From: Auanema rhodensis
Lineage: Eukaryota > Nematoda > Chromadorea > Rhabditida > Rhabditidae
Reading direction: 5' to 3'
NCBI GenBank assembly: GCA_964057225.1
Contig: OZ059896.1
Coordinates: 21,944,501-22,008,500 of the forward strand
Length of the DNA: 64,000 nt
Shown: positions 52,101-62,300 of the stretch, piece by piece
Layout of the letters: each line of letters starts with the position of its first letter
Numbering within the stretch: position 1 is the first letter of the stretch
Position numbers and translations under genes: made by a program
Notes under the pieces: model-generated
Databases searched by the model: none
Told to the model about the DNA's origin: nothing
Seen by the model: only the letters and a program-made list of their open reading frames with translations

Positions 52101-53703
52101 GATCTGTGTTATCAGATTTGCGCTAGCTTAAAAATGCACCGAGATATCAACTGATATAAGTTCACACTTATATCCTCGATTTTCACCCTGAAGAATTAAT
52201 TTTTTCGTTGAATAACATTGTCCATCGTCTTTGCTTTGAAAAAAGGAATCTAAAAACATCTACTTTTTGCTAAATTATTTTGAAATTTTTCGAAAAAAGT
52301 TTTGTCAAAATGTTTTTGGAAACAATGTTGAGTGTACATGGAAACTCAACATACACTAATGCATCATTTTTCAAACGATCATAACTAATTTCTGTATTAA
52401 GCGTTTCTCAATGTAGTATAGTGCATTCGATGCGGATTTTTAAGCTGCGTCGATCTGTGTTATCAGATTTGCGCTAGCTTAAAAATGCACCGAGATATCA
52501 ACTGATATAAGTTCACACTTATATCCTCGATTTTCACCCTGAAGAATTAATTTTTTCGTTGAATAACAATGTCCATCGTCTTTGCCTTGAAAAAAGGAAT
52601 CTAAAAACATCTACTTTTTGCTAAATTATTTTGAAATTTTTCGAAAAAATTTTTGTCAAAATGTTTTTGGAAGCAATGTTGAGTGTACATGGAAACTCAA
52701 CATACACTAATGCATCATTTTTCAAACGATCATAACTAATTTTTGTATTAAGCGTTTCTCAATGTAGTATAGTGCATTCGATGCGGATTTTTAAGCTGCG
52801 TCGATCTGTGTTATCAGATTTGCGCTAGCTTAAAAATGCACCGAGATATCAACTGATATAAGTTCACACTTATATCCTCGATTTTCACCCTGAAGAATAA
52901 ATTTTTTCGTTGAATAACAATGTCCATCGTCTTTGCTTTGAAAAAAGGAATCTAAAAACATCTACTTTTTGCTAAATTATTTTGAAATTTTTCGAAAAAA
53001 TTTTTGTCAAAATGTTTTTGGAAGCAATGTTGAGTGTACATGGAAACTCAACATACACTAATGCATCATGTTTCAAACGATCATAACTAATTTTTGTATT
53101 AAGCGTTTCTCAAAGTAGTATAGTGCATTCGATGCGGATTTTTAAGCTGCGTCGATCTGTGTTATCAGATTTGCGCTAGCTTAAAAATGCACCGAGATAT
53201 CAACTGATATAAGTTCACACTTATATCCTCGATTTTCACCCTGAAGAATAAATTTTTTCGTTGAATAACAATGTCCATCGTCTTTGCTTTGAAAAAAGGA
53301 ATCTAAAAACATCTACTTTTTGCTAAATTATTTTGAAATTTTTCGAAAAAATTTTTGTCAAAATGTTTTTGGAAGCAATGTTGAGTGTACATGGAAACTC
53401 AACATACACTAATGCATCATGTTTCAAACGATCATAACTAATTTTTGTATTAAGCGTTTCTCAAAGTAGTATAGTGCATTCGATGCGGATTTTTAAGCTG
53501 CGTCGATCTGTGTTATCAGATTTGCGCTAGCTTAAAAATGCACCGAGATATCAACTGATATAAGTTCACACTTATATCCTCGATTTTCACCCTGAAGAAT
53601 TAGTTTTTTCGTTGAATAACAATGTCCATCGTCTTTGCCTTGAAAAAAGGAATCTAAAAACATCTACTTTTTGCTAAATTATTTTGAAATTTTTCGAAAA
53701 AAT
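49141..53703. repeat. Overlapping 6-mer and 7-mer repeats
   Basis: m141 to m153. CAAAAAG in the first tract occurs at 49147, 49849 and 51955; m142-143 match m148-149 at 2106 bp. CAAAGTAG occurs at 50303, 50654, 51005, 53111 and 53462, and GAATAAATT at about 50,436, 50,787, 52,893 and 53,244; those from 50.44 kb onward recur at 2457 bp (seven monomers). GAATTAGTT (about 51,143/53,600) is likewise shared. m144 and m145 are near-identical neighbours. m151 (52,651-53,001) has an ordinary left half with CAATGTAG (52760) but GAATAAATT at right, marking the 7-mer junction. Confidence 0.82.
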
Positions 53704-56700
53704 TTTTGTCAAAATGTTTTTGGAAGCAATGTTGAGTGTACATGGAAACTCAACATACACTAATGCATCATTTTTTAAACGATCATAACTAATTTTTGTA
53801 TTAAGCGTTTCTCAATGTAGTATAGTGCATTCGATGCGGATTTTTAAGCTGCGTCGATCTGTGTTATCAGATTTGCGCTAGCTTAAAAATGCACCGAGAT
53901 ATCAACTGATATAAGTTCACACTTATATCCTCGATTTTCACCCTGAAGAATTAATTTTTTCGTCGAATAACATTGTCCATCGTCTTTGCTTTGAAAAAAG
54001 GAATCTAAAAACATCTACTTTTTGCTAAATTATTTTGAAATTTTTCGAAAAAATTTTTGTCAAAATGTTTTTGGAAGCAATGTTGAGTGTACATGGAAAC
54101 TCAACATACACTAATGCATCATTTTTCAAACGATCATAACTAATTTTTGTATTAAGCGTTTCTCAATGTACTATAGTGCATTCGATGCGGATTTTTAAGC
54201 TGCGTCGATCTGTGTTATCAGATTTGCGCTAGCTTAAAAATGCACCGAGATATCAACTGATATAAGTTCACACTTATATCCTCGATTTTCACCCTGAAGA
54301 ATTAATTTTTTCGTTGAATAACAATGTCCATCGTCTTTGCCTTGAAAAAAGGAATCTAAAAACATCTACTTTTTGCTAAATTATTTTGAAATTTTTCGAA
54401 AAAATTTTTGTCAAAATGTTTTTGGAAGCAATGTTGAGTGTACATGGAAACTCAACATACACTAATGCATCATTTTTTAAACGATCATAACTAATTTTTG
54501 TATTAAGCGTTTCTCAATGTAGTATAGTGCATTCGATGCGGATTTTTAAGCTGCGTCGATCTGTGTTATCAGATTTGCGCTAGCTTAAAAATGCACCGAG
54601 ATATCAACTGATATAAGTTCACACTTATATCCTCGATTTTCACCCTGAAGAATTAATTTTTTCGTCGAATAACATTGTCCATCGTCTTTGCTTTGAAAAA
54701 AGGAATCTAAAAACATCTACTTTTTGCTAAATTATTTTGAAATTTTTCGAAAAAATTTTTGTCAAAATGTTTTTGGAAGCAATGTTGAGTGTACATGGTA
54801 ACTCAACATACACTAATGCATCATTTTTTAAACGATCATAACTAATTTTTGTATTAAGCGTTTCTCAATGTAGTATAGTGCATTCGATGCGGATTTTTAA
54901 GCTGCGTCGATCTGTGTTATCAGATGTGCGCTAGCTTAAAAATGCACCGAGATATCAACTGATATAAGTTCACACTTATATCCTCGATTTTCACCCTGAA
55001 GAATTAATTTTTTCGTCGAATAACATTGTCCATCGTCTTTGCTTTGAAAAAAGGAATCTAAAAACATCTACTTTTTGCTAAATTATTTTGAAATTTTTCG
55101 AAAAAATTTTTGTCAAAATGTTTTTGGAAGCAATGTTGAGTGTACATGGAAACTCAACATACACTAATGCATCATTTTTCAAACGATCATAACTAATTTT
55201 TGTATTAAGCGTTTCTCAATGTAGTATAGTGCATTCGATGCGGATTTTTAAGCTGCGTCGATCTGTGTTATCAGATTTGCGCTAGCTTAAAAATGCACCG
55301 AGATATCAACTGATATAAGTTCACACTTATATCCTCGATTTTCACCCTGAAGAATTAATTTTTTCGTTGAATAACAATGTCCATCGTCTTTGCCTTGAAA
55401 AAAGGAATCTAAAAACATCTACTTTTTGCTAAATTATTTTGAAATTTTTCGAAAAAATTTTTGTCAAAATGTTTTTGGAAGCAATGTTGAGTGTACATGG
55501 AAACTCAACATACACTAATGCATCATTTTTTAAACGATCATAACTAATTTTTGTATTAAGCGTTTCTCAATGTAGTATAGTGCATTCGATGCGGATTTTT
55601 AAGCTGCGTCGATCTGTGTTATCAGATTTGCGCTAGCTTAAAAATGCACCGAGATATCAACTGATATAAGTTCACACTTATATCCTCGATTTTCACCCTG
55701 AAGAATTAATTTTTTCGTCGAATAACATTGTCCATCGTCTTTGCTTTGAAAAAAGGAATCTAAAAACATCTACTTTTTGCTAAATTATTTTGAAATTTTT
55801 CGAAAAAATTTTTGTCAAAATGTTTTTGGAAGCAATGTTGAGTGTACATGGAAACTCAACATACACTAATGCATCATGTTTCAAACGATCATAACTAATT
55901 TTTGTATTAAGCGTTTCTCAAGGTAGTATAGTGCATTCGATGCGGATTTTTAAGCTGCGTCGATCTGTGTTATCAGATTTGCGCTAGCTTAAAAATGCAC
56001 CGAGATATCAACTGATATAAGTTCACACTTATATCCTCGATTTTCACCCTGAAGAATTAATTTTTTCGTCGAATAACATTGTCCATCGTCTTTGCTTTGA
56101 AAAAAGGAATCTAAAAACATCTACTTTTTGCTAAATTATTTTGAAATTTTTCGAAAAAATTTTTGTCAAAATGTTTTTGGAAGCAATGTTGAGTGTACAT
56201 GGAAACTCAACATACACTAATGCATCATGTTTCAAACGATCATAACTAATTTTTGTATTAAGCGTTTCTCAAGGTAGTATAGTGCATTCGATGCGGATTT
56301 TTAAGCTGCGTCGATCTGTGTTATCTGATTTGCGCTAGCTTAAAAATGCACCGAGATATCAACTGATATAAGTTCACACTTATATCCTCGATTTTCACCC
56401 TGAAGAATTAATTTTTTCGTCGAATAACATTGTCCATCGTCTTTGCTTTGAAAAAAAGAATCTAAAAACATCTACTTTTTGCTAAATTATTTTGAAATTT
56501 TTCGAAAAAATTTTTGTCAAAATGTTTTTGGAAGCAATGTTGAGTGTACATGGAAACTCAACATACACTAATGCATCATTTTTCAAACGATCATAACTAA
56601 TTTTTGTATTAAGCGTTTCTCAATGTAGTATAGTGCATTCGATGCGGATTTTTAAGCTGCGTCGATCTGTGTTATCAGATTTGCGCTAGCTTAAAAATGC

Positions 56701-59319
56701 ACCGAGATATCAACTGATATAAGTTCACACTTATATCCTCGATTTTCACCCTGAAGAATTAATTTTTTCGTTGAATAACATTGTCCATCGTCTTTGCTTT
56801 GAAAAAAGGAATCTAAAAACATCTACTTTTTGCTAAATTATTTTGAAATTTTTCGAAAAAATTTTTGTCAAAATGTTTTTGGAAACAATGTTGAGTGTAC
56901 ATGGAAACTCAACATACACTAATGCATCATTTTTCAAACGATCATAACTAATTTCTGTATTAAGCGTTTCTCAATGTAGTATAGTGCATTCGATGCGGAT
57001 TTTTGAGCTGCGTCGATCTGTGTTATCAGATTTGCGCTAGCTTAAAAATGCACCGAGATATCAACTGATATAAGTTCACACTTATATCCTCGATTTTCAC
57101 CCTGAAGAATTAATTTTTTCGTTGAATAACAATGTCCATCGTCTTTGCCTTGAAAAAAGGAATCTAAAAACATCTACTTTTTGCTAAATTATTTTGAAAT
57201 TTTTCGAAAAAATTTTTGTCAAAATGTTTTTGGAAGCAATGTTGAGTGTACATGGAAACTCAACATACACTAATGCATCATTTTTCAAACGATCATAACT
57301 AATTTTTGTATTAAGCGTTTCTCAATGTAGTATAGTGCATTCGATGCGGATTTTAAAGCTGCGTCGATCTGTGTTATCAGATTTGCGCTAGCTTAAAAAT
57401 GCACCGAGATATCAACTGATATAAGTTCACACTTATATCCTCGATTTTCACCCTGAAGAATTAATTTTTTCGTTGAATAACAATGTCCATCGTCTTTGCC
57501 TTGAAAAAAGGAATCTAAAAACATCTACTTTTTGCTAAATTATTTTGAAATTTTTCGAAAAAATTTTTGTCAAAAAGTTTTTGGAAGCAATGTTGAGTGT
57601 ACATGGAAACTCAACATACACTAATGCATCATTTTTCAAACGATAATAACTAATTTTTGTATTAAGCGTTTCTCAATGTAGTATAGTGCATTCGATGCGG
57701 ATTTTTAAGCTGCGTCGATCTGTGTTATCAGATTTGCGCTAGCTTAAAAATGCACCGAGATATCAACTGATATAAGTTCACACTTATATCCTCGATTTTC
57801 ACCCTGAAGAATTAATTTTTTCGTTGAATAACAATGTCCATCGTCTTTGCCTTGAAAAAAGGAATCTAAAAACATCTACTTTTTGCTAAATTATTTTGAA
57901 ATTTTTCGAAAAAATTTTTGTCAAAATGTTTTTGGAAGCAATGTTGAGTGTACATGGAAACTCAACATACACTAATGCATCATTTTTCAAACGATCATAA
58001 CTAATTTTTGTATTAAGCGTTTCTCAATGTAGTATAGTGCATTCGATGCGGATTTTTAAGCTGCGTCGATCTGTGTTATCAGATTTGCGCTAGCTTAAAA
58101 ATGCACCGAGATATCAACTGATATAAGTTCACACTTATATCCTCGATTTTCACCCTGAAGAATTAATTTTTTCGTTGAATAACATTGTCCATCGTCTTTG
58201 CTTTGAAAAAAGGAACCTAAAAACATCTACTTTTTGCTAAATTATTTTGAAATTTTTCGAAAAAATTTTTGTCAAAATGTTTTTGGAAACAATGTTGAGT
58301 GTACATGGAAACTCAACATACACTAATGCATCATTTTTCAAACGATCATAACTAATTTCTGTATTAAGCGTTTCTCAATGTAGTATAGTGCATTCGATGC
58401 GGATTTTTAAGCTGCGTCGATCTGTGTTATCAGATTTGCGCTAGCTTAAAAATGCACCGAGATATCAACTGATATAAGTTCACACTTATATCCTCGATTT
58501 TCACCCTGAAGAATTGATTTTTTCGTTGAATAACATTGTCCATCGTCTTTGCTTTGAAAAAAGGAATCTAAAAACATCTACTTTTTGCTAAATTATTTTG
58601 AAATTTTTCGAAAAAATTTTTGTCAAAATGTTTTTGGAAGCAATGTTGATTGTACATGGAAACTCAACATACACTAATGCATCATTTTTCAAACGATCAT
58701 AAATAATTTCTGTATTAAGCGTTTCTCAATGTAGTATAGTGCATTCGATGCGGATTTTTAAGCTGCGTCGATCTGTGTTATCAGATTTGCGCTAGCTTAA
58801 AAATGCACCGAGATATCAACTGATATAAGTTCACACTTATATCCTCGATTTTCACCCTGAAGAATTGATTTTTTCGTTGAATAACATTGTCCATCGTCTT
58901 TGCTTTGAAAAAAGGAATCTAAAAACATCTACTTTTTGCTAAATTATTTTGAAATTTTTCGAAAAAATTTTTGTCAAAATGTTTTTGGAAGCAATGTTGA
59001 TTGTACATGGAAACTCAACATACACTAATGCATCATTTTTCAAACGATCATAAATAATTTCTGTATTAAGCGTTTCTCAATGTAGTATAGTGCATTCGAT
59101 GCGGATTTTTAAGCTGCGTCGATCTGTGTTATCAGATTTGCGCTAGCTTAAAAATGCACCGAGATATCAACTGATATAAGTTCACACTTATATCCTCGAT
59201 TTTCACCCTGAAGAATTAATTTTTTCGTTGAATAACAATGTCCATCGTCTTTGCCTTGAAAAAAGGAATCTAAAAACATCTACTTTTTGCTAAATTATTT
59301 TGAAATTTTTCGAAAAAAT
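53704..59319. repeat. Mixed monomer region
   Basis: m154 to m169, without a clear long-period repeat. Type A monomers (TTTTTTAAACG) at m154, m156, m157 and m159 are the last in the window. m155-156 and m158-159 are a trimer-spaced pair (1053 bp). Private changes: GTACTATAG (about 54,170), CATGGTAAC and GATGTGCGC in m157, TATCTGATTTG in m161, TTTTTGAGCTG in m163, TTTTAAAGCTG in m164, CAAAAAG with CGATAATAAC in m165. m168 and m169 share GATTGTAC, CATAAATAATT (58701 and 59052) and TTCTG, and m167 and m168 share GAATTGATT (58511, 58862), showing a recent single-monomer duplication. Confidence 0.75.
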
Positions 59320-62300
59320 TTTTGTCAAAATGTTTTTGGAAGCAATGTTGAGTGTACATGGAAACTCAACATACACTAATGCATCATTTTTCAAACGATC
59401 ATAACTAATTTTTGTATTAAGCGTTTCTCAATGTAGTATAGTGCATTCGATGCGGATTTTTAAGCTGCGTCGATCTGTGTTATCAGATTTGCGCTAGCTT
59501 AAAAATGCACCGAGATATCAACTGATATAAGTTCACACTTATATCCTCGATTTTCACCCTGAAGAATTAATTTTTTCGTCGAATAACATTGTCCATCGTC
59601 TTTGCTTTGAAAAAAAAAATCTAAAAACATCTACTTTTTGCTAAATTATTTTGAAATTTTTCGAAAAAATTTTTGTCAAAATGTTTTTGGAAGCAATGTT
59701 GAGTGTACATGGAAACTCAACATACACTAATGCATCATGTTTCAAACGATCATAACTAATTTTTGTATTAAGCGTTTCTCAATGTAGTATAGTGCATTCG
59801 ATGCGGATTTTTAAGCTGCGTCGATCTGTGTTATCAGATTTGCGCTAGCTTAAAAATGCACCGAGATATCAACTGATATAAGTTCACACTTATATCCTCG
59901 ATTTTCACCCTGAAGAATTAATTTTTTCGTTGAATAACAATGTCCATCGTCTTTGCCTTGAAAGAAGGAATCTAAAAACATCTACTTTTTGCTAAATTAT
60001 TTTGAAATTTTTCGAAAAAATTTTTGTCAAAATGTTTTTGGAAGCAATGTTGAGTGTACATGGAAACTCAACATACACTAATGCATCATTTTTCAAACGA
60101 TCATAACTAATTTTTGTATTAAGCGTTTCTCAATGTAGTATAGTGCATTCGATGCGGATTTTTAAGCTGCGTCGATCTGTGTTATCAGATTTGCGCTAGC
60201 TTAAAAATGCACCGAGATATCAACTGATATAAGTTCACACTTATATCCTCGATTTTCACCCTGAAGAATTAATTTTTTCGTCGAATAACATTGTCCATCG
60301 TCTTTGCTTTGAAAAAAAGAATCTAAAAACATCTACTTTTTGCTAAATTATTTTGAAATTTTTCGAAAAAATTTTTGTCAAAATGTTTTTGGAAGCAATG
60401 TTGAGTGTACATGGAAACTCAACATACACTAATGCATCATGTTTCAAACGATCATAACTAATTTTTGTATTAAGCGTTTCTCAATGTAGTATAGTGCATT
60501 CGATGCGGATTTTTAAGCTGCGTCGATCTGTGTTATCAGATTTGCGCTAGCTTGAAAATGCACCGAGATATCAACTGATATAAGTTCACACTTATATCCT
60601 CGATTTTCACCCTGAAGAATTAATTTTTTCGTCGAATAACATTGTCCATCGTCTTTGCTTTGAAAAAAGGAATCTAAAAACATCTACTTTTTGCTAAATT
60701 ATTTTGAAATTTTTCGAAAAAATTTTTGTCAAAATGTTTTTGGAAGCAATGTTGAGTGTACATGGAAACTCAACATACACTAATGCATCATGTTTCAAAC
60801 GATCATAACTAATTTTTGTATTAAGCGTTTCTCAATGTAGTATAGTGCATTCGATGCGGATTTTTAAGCTGCGTCGATCTGTGTTATCAGATTTGCGCTA
60901 GCTTAAAAATGCACCGAGATATCAACTGATATAAGTTCACACTTATATCCTCGATTTTCACCCTGAAGAATTAATTTTTTCGTTGAATAACATTGTCCAT
61001 CGTCTTTGCTTTGAAAAAAGGAATCTAAAAACATCTACTTTTTGCTAAATTATTTTGAAATTTTTCGAAAAAAGTTTTGTCAAAATGTTTTTGGAAACAA
61101 TGTTGAGTGTACATGGAAACTCAACATACACTAATGCATCATTTTTCAAACGATCATAACTAATTTCTGTATTAAGCGTTTCTCAATGTAGTATAGTGCA
61201 TTCGATGCGGATTTTTAAGCTGCGTCGATCTGTGTTATCAGATTTGCGCTAGCTTAAAAATGCACCGAGATATCAACTGATATAAGTTCACACTTATATC
61301 CTCGATTTTCACCCTGAAGAATTAATTTTTTCGTTGAATAACAATGTCCATCGTCTTTGCCTTGAAAAAAGGAATCTAAAAACATCTACTTTTTGCTAAA
61401 TTATTTTGAAATTTTTCGAAAAAATTTTTGTCAAAATGTTTTTGGAAGCAATGTTGAGTGTACATGGAAACTCAACATACACTAATGCATCATTTTTCAA
61501 ACGATCATAACTAATTTTTGTATTAAGCGTTTCTCAATGTAGTATAGTGCATTCGATGCGGATTTTTAAGCTGCGTCGATCTGTGTTATCAGATTTGCGC
61601 TAGCTTAAAAATGCACCGAGATATCAACTGATATAAGTTCACACTTATATCCTCGATTTTCACCCTGAAGAATTAATTTTTTCGTTGAATAACATTGTCC
61701 ATCGTCTTTGCTTTGAAAAAAGGAATCTAAAAACTTCTACTTTTTGCTAAATTATTTTGAAATTTTTCGAAAAAATTTTTGTCAAAATGTTTTTGGAAAC
61801 AATGTTGAGTGTACATGGAAACTCAACATACACTAATGCATCATTTTTCAAACGATCATAACTAATTTCTGTATTAAGCGTTTCTCAATGTAGTATAGTG
61901 CATTCGATGCGGATTTTTAAGCTGCGTCGATCTGTGTTATCAGATTTGCGCTAGCTTAAAAATGCACCGAGATATCAACTGATATAAGTTCACACTTATA
62001 TCCTCGATTTTCACCCTGAAGAATTAATTTTTTCGTTGAATAACAATGTCCATCGTCTTTGCCTTGAAAGAAGGAATCTAAAAACATCTACTTTTTGCTA
62101 AATTATTTTGAAATTTTTCGAAAAAATTTTTGTCAAAATGTTTTTGGAAGCAATGTTGAGTGTACATGGAAACTCAACATACACTAATGCATCATGTTTC
62201 AAACGATCATAACTAATTTTTGTATTAAGCGTTTCTCAATGTAGTATAGTGCATTCGATGCGGATTTTTAAGCTGCGTCGATCTGTGTTATCAGATTTGC

